Below are positions 52,382-62,768 of a stretch of DNA of 64,000 bases, one piece after another. The notes beneath the pieces are model-generated. The model was not told where the DNA came from, did not search any database, and worked only from the letters and a program-made list of their open reading frames with translations. Where the stretch lies: the NCBI RefSeq assembly GCF_029633865.1, contig NC_079217.1, positions 40,079,834 through 40,143,833 of the forward strand, read 5' to 3'. Origin of the DNA: Lampris incognitus. Taxonomy: Eukaryota; Chordata; Actinopteri; Lampriformes; Lampridae. Numbering within the stretch: position 1 is the first letter of the stretch; each line of letters opens with the position of its first letter. The translations under genes and the position numbers were made by a program.

Positions 52382-52389
52382 CACACACA
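52339..52389. repeat. (CA)n microsatellite
   Basis: CA run with a single G interruption, 90 bp after the (GT)n array. Confidence 0.95.
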
Positions 52390-54260
52390 GAGGCACATGC
52401 AGACAAAAATGGCGTGGACACAAAACCCTTTTTGACGACTTGGTTGCCAGGAGATTTAGCCCGAGGCTTTGGGAGTGAGAGACAGTAAAAGAAAAGAATT
52501 GGGTTTGTGTATGTCTGTGTGTGTGGCCTCTTTTACCACAGTGCCTTAGCTACCAGGGTGGTGGGGGGTTAGTCAGTTAACTGTGCAAGTGTTTTTTATT
52601 ATGGAGTTGTTAGTGACGATTGCTTTGCTTAAGGTGTGGACAGAAGTGTCCAGATCTAGAAAAGGGCTCTGCTCTCCTCTTCAAAACTGCTGTCCGGACA
52701 CCAATCTGGCACCCAGAACACCAGACTGACCAGCTTTTTTTTGACTTGTCATAAATTGGAAGCGGAAGAGAAAAGAGATGCTATACTACTTTCCCAGCAT
52801 CATCACCTTAACACAGGATGTGAACCTCTGCACCACCAGCGGACGACATGCACGGTGAGTCGAGATCAAATAAAGGGTATGGTATGTCTGAGCTATCGTA
52901 CACCAAAGAAATTGTGTGATGACTTGTACTGATTGTTTCTGACTGTTGGATGTTGCAGTAAAAAACCGGTATGAGTGAAATGTAAACTGTTATCCCGGTC
53001 TTTACGAGACACTGGTCACTTGACAGCAAAGCTGCTGGGCTTTATGTTTGTCATTTAAAGTTAAAACTAATATTCTGGTCTGTTGCACCAAAGCACAGTA
53101 GAAATGGCTTGCTTGAAATATGAAAAAGTCAACGCAGATAAACAAAATGAAAAGCAATAAAAAAAAATCTTTAGAATTTTCTCCTTGGCCACTGGAAAAT
53201 AATGGCGTTTTTTTGTGTTTTCTTCTTTTGTGGCTTTATGCCAATCAGCAAAAGTTTGCCAGAAGTCTGAAAGTGGGAATGGTTCAAGCGTCAGTATGAC
53301 GTTCAGTATTACGAGTGGGTTGATGTGGCAAATATATCCACCGTGTGTCTTGTCTTTTAATGTATTTCTTTCCTGGAAACAAACAAATGGGAAATTCTTC
53401 AGTCAGAAGAACGCCATCAGCACTAAACTCCTTTATATTCAACGATGAAGAAAAGGAGGCTTTTGATTTGTTTTTAGCGTTTGCTTTTTACCTCATCGTG
53501 ACCAGGTTTCATCCCCTGTCCTCTTGCTTGGAGTTGGGTTTCACGTCCACTGGACAGCGTTTTCCCCTGTGGACTAAACTAAACCTCTCAGCATGGTGGT
53601 GGTTTGTATTGGCTGGTAATGTTAGGAGGAAAGCTGTCTGTGAAAGGAGGTGGCGGGTTGTGCAAGGTAGCCAGACTCAGATTTGATCAGGGGGTTTGTT
53701 TCCTCCTCAGGACTCGGAGGTGATTTTTATTATTCTACAGCATAATCTGCCTAAATTTGAATTTGTTTCTTAATGTATAGCAGTCAACAGGAAGTGCACC
53801 AGGGAGACTGATGTGGAGAAACCTGTAAATACCTTATGAAAAATTAGATTGGGGGGGCACCTTAATGTTTAGCACTAAAATTAGAAAGTTGTCACTTTTT
53901 TTATCAGTCTAAAAATGTGTGGCATAAACATGGTGATATCTTGACATCATCGGTGCCCCCTCTTCCCTTATAATAAAACAGGAAGGCCTGCATTGTAGCT
54001 CTGTCAAACACGCACGTGATATGATCTACTGCCCAGAGACGGACTAAGGAATACATTGTGGATTTGGTCAAGTACCGACTGCCCTTTCACAGCCAAGAGA
54101 TCCTGACTATGACTTAAGTCAGACTGAAATTAAAACAAGGGTTTTCTAGCGTCACTTATTACTCATCATACATTTTGTACTTTCTATTTCTATCTAAAAA
54201 AAAAGTTAAAAGTTAAGCCTCTCAACTTTTTTTTCTCTGATTCTCGTGATGTCATCAGAC
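52390..54260. other. Intergenic DNA, no gene seen
   Basis: Region between PDCD10 and wdr49. The frames at 53215-53686 have no family resemblance and no splice-site support. Confidence 0.4.
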
Positions 54261-54265
54261 ACACT

Positions 54266-54410
54266 TAATCAGGCCATCCATCATCCATTATCCGAACCGC
54301 TTATCCTGCTCTCAGGGTCGCGGGGATGCTGGAGCCTATCCCAGCAGTCATTGGGCGGCAGGCGGGGAGACGCCCTGGATAGGCCGCCAGGTCATCACAC
54401 AGCTCATCAA
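54266..54410 (+). repeat. RTE-type tail repeat
   Basis: 'ccatccatcatccattatcc' start, 'ggatgctggagcctatccca', 'cattgggcggcaggcgggga'. Same family as 9040-9160 and 57499-57665. Confidence 0.55.
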
Positions 54411-54575
54411 TCAGATCATCAAAATGTGAAACCCCGCACACCCTTACGCTGACCCTTTGTACCTTGTGTCACTCAAGGTTCCGCTCATGAATATTAATGA
54501 GGACTAGACCACTCCATAGTTATTAAAAAAAATCCACAATATTAGTCATTTACATATAAAAAGTATTGCTGAATG

Positions 54576-54770
54576 AAGGGGCGTCCGGGTAGCGTAGCGG
54601 TCTATTCCGTTGCCTACCAACACGGGGGTTGGCAGTTCGAATCCCCGTGTGTTATCTCCGGTTTGGTCGGGCGTCTCTACAGACACAATTGACCGTGTCT
54701 GCAGGTGGGAAGCCGAATATGAAAAGCAGGGTAACTGGCCAAGTACAACTGGGGTGGGGAAAAAAAGGGA
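54576..54770 (+). mobile_element. tRNA-derived SINE with 9-bp target duplication
   Basis: Flanked by TGCTGAATG at 54567-54575 and 54771-54779. Head with A-box-like GGTAGCGTAGCGGTC and B box GTTCGAATCCC (near 54635), then 'cggtttggtcgggcgtctct' and an A/G-rich end. Same family as the truncated copy at 36018-36240. Confidence 0.85.
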
Positions 54771-55228
54771 TGCTGAATGTTTATGCCATGTTCAATGTGT
54801 TTAGTCGTGAAAGGTTAAATCTGAGTTTTGATTTCGGTCCTACTTTTAAATCGATTTCGCTGCTTCCTTGGATCGCAGAAACAATACCAACTTGCATCAC
54901 ACAATTTACAGACCGTTTTCGTGTTCTAGAGATCCACTTTTAGGCCTTGAACCAGTCCTTAAAATTTCTCAGAGTTTAACGAGGAGCCATGTCTGCTCGC
55001 GATGAACAGAACTGACAGAAGAGTCCCGTGGCCTCCATGCGTTATTGTGGTGCTATGGTAACTACAGAGGGTTAACGGATTATGAGAGCTGGGAATGGCA
55101 TGCGGCACCACAGATGAGGGGAACTTGTTATTTGATTTTGAACCGTCGACACAACCACACATAGAAACTTAAGCTTTTTGACCTCCTTCAGAGCATCGTT
55201 GGACCGGTTATAGCTTTGAGCCATAACC

Positions 55229-55309
55229 ATGGTATCGAGGATGGAGGTGGGCGAGCTTGAAAGCAGGCTGGACGTCGAGGACTGTAAAAAACTAAAGCGT
55301 CTTTTTCTG
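55229..55309 (+). CDS. wdr49: wdr49 coding exon 1
   Basis: 27 codons, MVSRMEVGELESRLDVEDCK and KLKRLFL, donor CTG|GTGAGG at 55309/55310. The upstream 200 bp has scattered CG and no TATA box. Confidence 0.6.
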
Positions 55310-58300
55310 GTGAGGCCTGTTTTTTTTTCTCATTTTTTCCTTGAATACAACTTTAAACACGTATAACAGCCATCTCATTCAAACGTGTATAACAGCCATT
55401 TACTCATGTAAAATCGAACAGTGATGGACCTTTGGCATACTTTAAAATAGCCATTTATGCGGGCGAACAATAGACACCAGCGCTGGTATCTATTGTTATT
55501 GACTGGTAACGGTCACTCCTACCCCCGTGGTAGGAGTGACCGTTAAAACGACCAAAATGGACACCGGTTTTTCTGTCAAGATAAATAGCAACGCAAATGA
55601 GATATTAATGCATTGCATATGTTAGTGTGTCTGTTAGGAAACGACTGACACCAAAATTAACATTTTAACAACTATAATATTTTTAAACAATTTAAACTTC
55701 AGAGACATGGTCGAACTAGAATAGCAAAATTGAGTGAAAATTCAAGTGAAAATATTGCCTTAAAAACAAAACGGAAACACATTGCCAATCTAACTTACGT
55801 AATAAGGCATATAAAACGTGAAATGTAAAAAAAAAAAAAACTGAAAATAACCATTGAAACGGTCCCAAACAACGACCGGAACTTAAAATCTACTAGAACG
55901 GCCATTTTCCTCCAATGCAATTTTTAACGACCGGGGTAGGAGCGACCGTTAACGGTAAAAATGGCCGTCGGTTTTTAAACTCTATATTCTGTCAAGATAA
56001 ATACCCATTTGAGATATTCATGTATTGCATATTGTAACGTGCATGGATAAATAGACACGTTGGCCCTCAACTAACGGGTCGGACCCTTTAGTCGACTGGT
56101 TCACGTTGTCGCTTGCGGAGTTGGAGGTACGGGTTCGCGTCCTGGCTGTGGCGGTTCTCGGGCTGCTCCCCCAATTTGCTACATTGGTGTCAGAAGCGGG
56201 ATGGTGAGATCGTAAGGCTATCGAAAGCGTATGCACCCGGAGGCGTGAAGTAGCAGATATGCTTAAGCGCAGGGACGCGCTTCCTGAAGGAGGAGGGGGG
56301 TAGTGTAACGTGCATGGATAAGTAGACATGCTGGCTAATGGGTCGGACCCTTTAGTCGAGCGGTTAGCGATGTCTCCCGCGGTGCTGGCGATATAGGTTC
56401 GCGCCGCGGCAGTTCCTGTGGTTGCCCCCTGAATTCGCTACAATATGTTAGTATGTCTGTTAAAAAACGACTGACACCAAAATTAAAATTTTAACACGCC
56501 TCTAGGCGCACGCGATTCTGATGGTCTCGGCCTCACCATCCCACTTCTGACACCAATGTAGCGAATTGGGGGGGCAGCCCGGGAACCGCCACACCCGGGA
56601 CGCGAATCGGGTCTCCCGCACCACAGGCGACTACGTTAAACCAGTCGACTAAAGTGTCCGACACATCAGCCAAGGGCTAGCGAGTCTATTTATCCATGCA
56701 CGTTACACTACCCCCTCCTTCGGGAAGCGCTTCAGCATATCAACTCCCTCACGCCTCTAGGCGCACGCGATTCCGATGGTCTCGTTCTCACCATCCCACT
56801 TCTGACACCAATGTAGCAAATGGGGGGGGGGGGGGCAGCCCGGGAACCGCCACACAAACTTGGGTCTCCCGCACCACAGGCGACTACGTTAACCAGTCGA
56901 CTAAAGTGTCCGACCCGTTAGCCAAGGGCTAGCGAATCTATTTATCCGTGCACGTTACACTACCCCCCTCCTTCGAGAAGCGCGTCCCCACGCTTCAGCA
57001 TATCGGCTCCCTCACGCCTCTAGGCTTACGCGCTTCCGATGGCCTCACCATCCCACTTCTGACACCAATTTAACGAATTCAGGAGTCAGCCGGGACACGA
57101 AAACGGGTCTCCTGCACCACGAGCGACTGCGCTAACCTGTCGACTAAACAGTCCGACCCACACTCGTGGGTGTTCTGGTGTCAGAAGAGGGATGGTGAGG
57201 CCATCGGAAGCGCGTGCGCCCAGAGGTATGAGGGAGCTGGTGTGCTTCTCGAAGGAGGAGGGGTGGTTAGTATAACGACCAAGGATAACTACACTCGCTA
57301 GCGCTTGGCAAATGGGTCGGACTCTTCAGTCGACTGGTTAACGTAGTCACCCATGGTGCAGGACATCCAGGTTCTTGTCCCAGCTGCCCATCGAATTCGC
57401 TACAATACTATTTTTCAAACAATTTAAAATCGCCTCTGTCCAACGCCTGTAAATACTGCAGTGCTTCGGTGGTAGTCATGGTGCGGCAGCTTTACCCAGA
57501 CATCCATCCATCCATTATCCAAGCCACTTATCTCAGTTGGGGTCGCAGGATGCTGCAGCCTATCCCAGCAGTCATTGGACGGCAGGCGGGGAGAAGCCCT
57601 GGACAGGCCGCCAGGCTATCACAGAGCCGACACATTCACACCTAGGGACAATTTAATATGGCCGAAATAATCAAAAATCAAGTTATTATTGCTCTGCACT
57701 GGAGAATGCTAGTGTGTTTCTAGAACAGAGCAATGAACTTCGGGAAGGAAATGACGTGACCAACATACGTTATAAGTAGTGACATGACGTGCACGATGAC
57801 GCGACAATTACGCGCGGTCATTTTGACCGCCCATGGTCATTTTATGTAGCTCTTATAATAACTTTTTTGTGCAATTGATCTAAAACCAATTTTAATGTAA
57901 ATATATGCAATTGTAGGAGTATTCAGGGAGCAGCAGGTCTATCTTTTTTCCCCCACAAAGTTATTAAACTTTGAAAATCCAAAACGGTCAAAATGACTGC
58001 CTTGGTCTTTCTAGTTTGAATGTTACCAGATCAGCATTATTGTGTTTGTATTTCTGTCTGCTGACACTGCCACTACCATACCCACAGATCCCATGAAACA
58101 TGCACAAGGAAGATGAGGGAAGTCTTAAGTATTTTTCTTAGTGTCTGTGAGACAGATTGTTTATTATTTGTGTCAACAGTGGATGATACCTACTTAACCA
58201 TGTTGTCTCATGATGCAGAGCACCTCGGGCACACCTCTCTCCCTGTCCAGAACTGATTTCTGTAACAAAGCCTTGGCCTCCATCGGATGTGGCTCCGAAG

Positions 58301-58524
58301 AAGAATACGGCCTCCTGTTTGACAACGTGGTTGGAATCCAAGACTACGGTGGCCTCGTACTGGAGAGTGTAGATATGAGGAGGGAGGGCCGTATAACCTG
58401 GGAAGGGTTACGCTCTTTTATGATATTGGAGCTTTCTGAAAAGGTGGAGCATCCCATAGCCAGTATACCTGATTGGAAGCCACAGCACACTTTGACCTGT
58501 CCGCATCCTGACCCTATTCAACAG
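55229..58524 (+). CDS. wdr49: WDR49-like, first two coding exons (gene continues beyond window)
   Basis: Join 55229-55309 and 58219-58524, 387 nt, 129 residues, all in phase 0, open at the right. Residues 8-27 (ELESRLDVEDCKKLKRLFL) and 37-120 form an EF-hand-like N-terminal region of the kind preceding the WD40 repeats in WDR49/WDR64-type proteins. The clearest EF loop is DMRREGRITWEG, followed by LRSFMILELSEK, then DWKPQHTL and the exon end at PIQQ. The loop lacks acidic residues at positions 3 and 12, so calcium binding is doubtful. The start ATG (55229) sits in 'ataaccATGg'. The call rests on the fold pattern plus position: in human, WDR49 lies just downstream of PDCD10 on the same strand. 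WD40 exons were not found before the window ends. Confidence 0.62.
55507..55545. repeat. Perfect 16-bp hairpin
   Basis: TAACGGTCACTCCTAC (55507-55522), 7-nt spacer, then the exact complement (55530-55545). The duplicated copy near 55930-55955 keeps only one arm ('gtaggagcgaccgttaacgg'). Confidence 0.92.
56033..56442 (+). mobile_element. Miniature LTR element (TRIM-like) with tRNA-like boxes in LTR
   Basis: LTR-like repeats 56033-56183 (151 bp) and 56304-56442 (139 bp) both start TGTAACGTGCATGGATAA and end CGCTACA or TGCTACA, giving TGTA...TACA ends. After a one-base spacer comes TGGTGTCAGAAGCGGGAT (56185-56202), 17/18 complementary to the tRNA-Leu(CAA) 3' end. A purine tract (GAAGGAGGAGGGGGG, within 56286-56301) precedes the second repeat. 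Flanks are ATAT (56029-56032 and 56443-56446). The 120-bp interior is non-coding. Within the LTR, TAGTCGACTGG (56089-56099) and GGTTCGCGTCC (56132-56142) look like pol III A and B boxes. Confidence 0.75.
56494..57174 (-). mobile_element. Concatemer of the mini-LTR element, minus orientation
   Basis: On the minus strand, right to left: partial LTR (57158-57069), primer-binding site (57067-57050), interior, LTR (56959-56812), primer-binding site (56810-56793), interior, LTR (56707-56557), primer-binding site (56555-56538), truncated interior to 56494. All three sites are exact 18/18 complements of the tRNA-Leu(CAA) 3' end. A polypurine tract precedes each complete downstream LTR. LTRs are shared between neighbouring units, as produced by unequal recombination. 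Confidence 0.75.
57175..57414 (+). mobile_element. Mini-LTR element, 5'-truncated unit
   Basis: Primer-binding site (57176-57193, 17/18), interior, purine tract, LTR 57271-57414 ending CGCTACA. The 5' LTR is missing. It abuts the minus-strand concatemer at a small palindrome CCCACACTCGTGGG (about 57158-57171). Followed by 'atactatttttcaaacaatt', which continues the duplicated flank. Confidence 0.72.
57499..57665 (+). repeat. RTE-type tail repeat
   Basis: 'catccatccatccattatcc', 'tatcccagcagtcattggac', 'cattcacacctagggacaat'. Fourth copy of the family in the window. Confidence 0.55.
57666..58218. other. End of wdr49 intron 1
   Basis: Contains 'gcgcggtcattttgaccgcc' near 57813 and 'ggtcaaaatgactgccttgg' near 57987, possible inverted ends of a small DNA element, not resolved. 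Ends with acceptor 'catgatgcag' (58218). Confidence 0.4.
58219..58524 (+). CDS. wdr49: wdr49 coding exon 2
   Basis: 102 codons, phase 0 both ends. Acceptor 'ctcatgatgcag', donor CAACAG|GTAATG. Encodes the EF-hand-like region described under the gene. A second possible acceptor lies at 'ccctgtccag' (58250) but would drop the conserved-looking start. Confidence 0.62.
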
Positions 58525-58640
58525 GTAATGTGCCAAGTGGGAGAGAGAGCAGTAAACCGGTCGAAGAGTAACACCCCTTCAAAGCATGGCAAACATACCT
58601 AAGACGCATAGCTTTATAGATGCCAAGCATGACTGTGGTT

Positions 58641-59210
58641 GGCCCCATATGTGACCCCATCTATCCATAACATTCTGTTACTCAGAGATTGGATCACATA
58701 AACTTACCATAGGCAGCTATGAGGAACAAATTAAAAAGCTATTTTTCTTTCAGCTCTGGCATTTTCAAAGGTATTTTCATGAAATAGATATTTAAATCCA
58801 ATATTTTGACAGCCTGTACGGTTGATCTTAAGTTTGAAGATGGCTGCATTTGCTACACTTACTTGCAGTATGTTATTTACGCACAGCAAAGTTGGAAGAT
58901 GTCTTAGTTTGCTGCGTCTGCTGCACTTAAGTTACCGTGACGTACAGCATAGAAGTGTAGCTGATGAAGCCATCTTTGAACTCAACATCAACAATTCAGG
59001 ATGCCAAAATATTGGATTGAAAGATTTATTTCACCCGATTAAACATTTTACCCCACTGATTGGAATGCAGAGACCTTGAGGATCACAGTGACTTTGAAAA
59101 TGCCATAGCTGATTGAAAACAGGTATTCCTCATAGTTGCCTATGGCAAGCTAATGTGATCCCATCTCAGAGTAACGTAAAGTTACGAATAGATGGGGTCA
59201 CGTATGGGGC
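58641..59210. mobile_element. Large foldback DNA element
   Basis: The outer arms are inverted copies: GGCCCCATATGTGACCCCAT (58641-) and ATGGGGTCACGTATGGGGC (ends 59210). The inversion continues inward through 'ccataggcagctatgaggaa' and 'cattttcaaag' to 'gaagatggctgcatttgcta' and 'gatgaagccatctttgaact', so nearly the whole 570 bp folds into one imperfect hairpin. No coding capacity. In wdr49 intron 2. Confidence 0.8.
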
Positions 59211-60232
59211 TGTTCTGTTACTTTGCTGTGAAGAGAACGATACATTATCTTAATTTTGTGATTAGAAGTAGATGTGGTATTGAGAGCACATTTTCAAGTG
59301 AGTAGCCAATGACACACATTATTTACATTATGTCCTGTTAGTTCTTCAGAGCTAAATTTAGCTTATCTGAATCATGTGTTTGGCTACCCAACAACCCAGA
59401 AAAGCAAGCTGACACATCAGAAACATTTAAACACTTTTATCAAAAGACTGATTTGTTTGAGCAGGTGAAAGGTGATTACGTGTGTCTTTCTTGTATCTCT
59501 GTCCTTTGCGTTTCTGTGAAATCCTACCTTGAATGAAACAACAGCAATACCAAGTGATACTAGAATATGAGGGGGATGCTAAGGAAATAGTAGTGGGGGG
59601 TGCTGGAGAAATATATAACATTGTGTATTTTTTATCATATTTCTATTTACATACTTTGTCAGTTTTCTTACCAATGAGGATTATAATGTTTAATTTTCTT
59701 ACTTTACATACACCTTTAGGTGCACTCACTAACATTTTTGGAGCCCCCCCCCCCACACACACACAAATCTATGGTATGGCTAAACGTGAGACTAATCATC
59801 AGTTTGTGAATTAATTAGCAGCCAGGTTAATTTCAGTAGTTGCTTTGAATCTCAAAAAAGACTGCAATGAATTTGGAATCATTCAAAACCCTCAAGTTTT
59901 ATTTCATAAAACATTAAGTTGCTTATTAGTTAGCCAAAACTTTGCTCACTGGAGGGAATTGTTCACTTTTAAACATTCAGTTTGGAAACAGTGTGAACTA
60001 TTAGTTTTAGCTAATCTAAATGGCACCGGCCTCCTTGAGGTATATGTCTGTCAATTAAAATGTAAATGGACGGGCCAGTATATAGTGGCTACTGCAGAGG
60101 ATAAATTGATGTCTCGTCACTTTAATCTGAAAGCAGGTCAGGCTGTTAGAATGTTGCACCAACGGACTTCCACACAGCTAAACAGTTTTTATCCTGCTTG
60201 TGAGACTTCAAGAAACAGAAGGATAGACCCCA
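59211..60232. other. wdr49 intron, no exon seen
   Basis: The plus frame at 59845-60357 is open but has no recognisable domain, lacks splice-site support at its edges and ends in the CA array. I did not call it. Confidence 0.35.
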
Positions 60233-61085
<853 letters not shown>

Positions 61086-61089
61086 CGAT

Positions 61090-62543
61090 GGTTTTTTTTT
61101 AAACAATATTTTATTAAAGAAAATACCCTTAACCTTGTACCTCATCCCGCAGGCCTCTTCCACAGGAAATAAATTACTATAGTAGAATAAGTATAGAAAT
61201 TACAGTAAATAAAATTAAGTAAATATAATAGTACACTACAATTCAGTATAAAAATAAAGATGCATATAAGTTTCAGTATAAGTTATACTCATGAAGGCAG
61301 GGGAAAAAATAAATAAAATGAATAAAAGCAGTTGTTAATTGCACCAAGACTGTTGCAGTACTGCTGAGAGTCCCGAACATATAGTCTGGGACCTGCAGTT
61401 AGGGTATGTACACTCGAGAGCATATACATATAACCCCATTAACCATGCATAAGTCCTCTTAAAGAGGGGCTGGGTAGCAAACGGGCAGTAAGGCACCCAC
61501 ATGTCACAGACAGGACCACAAAACACCTCCACTATAACATTTCACTGGCAGGCAGTCAATCAAAATAACTGATTAATGGTTGACAATGGGAAAAGAATCT
61601 TTCAGTGGAACCCCTCATGGAGAATTTAATTTTTTCCAATTTCAAGAGGGACATTACATCGCATATCCAGCATTTAAATGATGGTGGTAGAGAGGTTTTC
61701 CATAGCAAGCGAATGCTTCTGCATGCAACTAGGGAGGCAAAGGCAATAATGTTAGTTTAAATATTAGATGTGATGTTATCTTCTGTTGGTCTTCCAAAAA
61801 TGGCTGTGTGAGGAGATGGTGAAATTTGAGTCCGTGTTATTTCAGAGACTACATTGGAGAGAAAAAAACTCCCAAAACCTAAATAATTTGGGGCACAACC
61901 AGAGCATATGTGTTAGATCACATGGAGAAAGTGACTATCTATTGCATTTATCTTCGATTGTAGCTAGGTAAATTTTGGAAAGCTTAGCCTTAATATAGTG
62001 GAGTCTGTGAAGCACCTTAAACTGGATAAGGCTAGGATGGGCACAAGAGGAGGATGAGTTAACAGTTTTTAGGGCTTTTTCCCAGAATTGATTGGAGAAA
62101 GTAGTCTGTAACTCGCTCTCCCAGTTTGCTCTAATTTTCTCTAAAATCAATTCGTTTTTAGGTAATAAACAGTCATAAAGTTAAGAGACATGGCCCTTGG
62201 TTAAAGTATCACATGAGTATGTAATCTGTGCCAGTGGCAGGTGGAGTTTGAGGGAAGACTGAAGAATGAGTCCTCGCAAAGTCCCATAGTTGAAAGTACC
62301 TAAAAAGGTCTAAATTGTTTAGTTTGAAAGTGGCGCACAATTGATTAAAGCTGGCAAATGACCCATCCACATGTAAGTCCCCCAAGCAACGCAAGCCCTT
62401 TCTAGCCAAGTACATAAACCTAGGATCCATTCTAGCAGGTAAAAATATGCTTATTGCAAATAGGAGTTGATCGAGGAGAGGTGGACCACTTAAAATTTCG
62501 TCTTATTTGTGCCCATATCTTCAAGGTCGCAATAATGATATGA
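61090..62543 (-). mobile_element. Tx1/L1-group LINE, 3' fragment
   Basis: Sister copy of the element at 32560-36015: 61935-62150 (FSNQFWEKALKTVNSSSSCA, SLIQFKVLHRLHYIKAKLSK) parallels 33430-33795, and 62209-62430 (CLGDLHVDGSFASFNQLCAT) parallels 33882-34166. The A/T-rich 3' end is near 61090. The 5' side is cut off by the gypsy element at about 62544. Confidence 0.75.
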
Positions 62544-62546
62544 TAC

Positions 62547-62723
62547 TGTGGCAGGAATGAGGAAAAACACATGAGACCAAGGCGAGTTTGATGTTTATTC
62601 CTCAACTCCAAAAACCAACTGCAGCAGGAACAACCCTGCCCCAGCGAGCCCGGGAACGTAAACCACGCCCCCAGCTCACAGTCCTGCTGGGTGAGAGGCA
62701 TAGCCCCTAGTGTCCGCCACACA
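62547..62723 (-). mobile_element. 3' LTR of a Ty3/gypsy element
   Basis: On the minus strand a C/G-rich polypurine tract (+ strand C run about 62724-62738) is followed by TGTGTGGCGGACACTAGG and ends ...CATTCCTGCCACA. About 177 bp. The target duplication cannot be checked because the other end is outside the window. Confidence 0.55.
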
Positions 62724-62768
62724 GGCCCCCCCCCCCCGAACACCCAGAAGGGACTCCTGGAAAGAAAA

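Larger units (their letters stand above)
55470..56493. repeat. Local duplication, second copy filled by a mini-LTR element
   Basis: The segment 55530-55700 ('ctgtcaagataaatagcaac', 'attgcatatgttagtgtgtc', 'aacgactgacaccaaaatta') recurs at 55985-56495 with the same order. In the second copy, 410 bp are inserted within 'gcatatgtt'. Divergence is modest, so the duplication is older than the insertion. Confidence 0.8.

Noticed and set aside
53215-53686. Plus frames of 77 and 113 codons between PDCD10 and wdr49
   Set aside because: No domain, no splice sites and no similarity to a syntenic gene that I can recognise.
56033-56442. Interpretation of the 410-bp unit as a plain tRNA-derived SINE dimer
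   Set aside because: A SINE would not explain two near-identical terminal repeats with TGTA/TACA ends, an 18-nt primer-binding site directly after the first repeat and a purine tract directly before the second. Kept only as an alternative.
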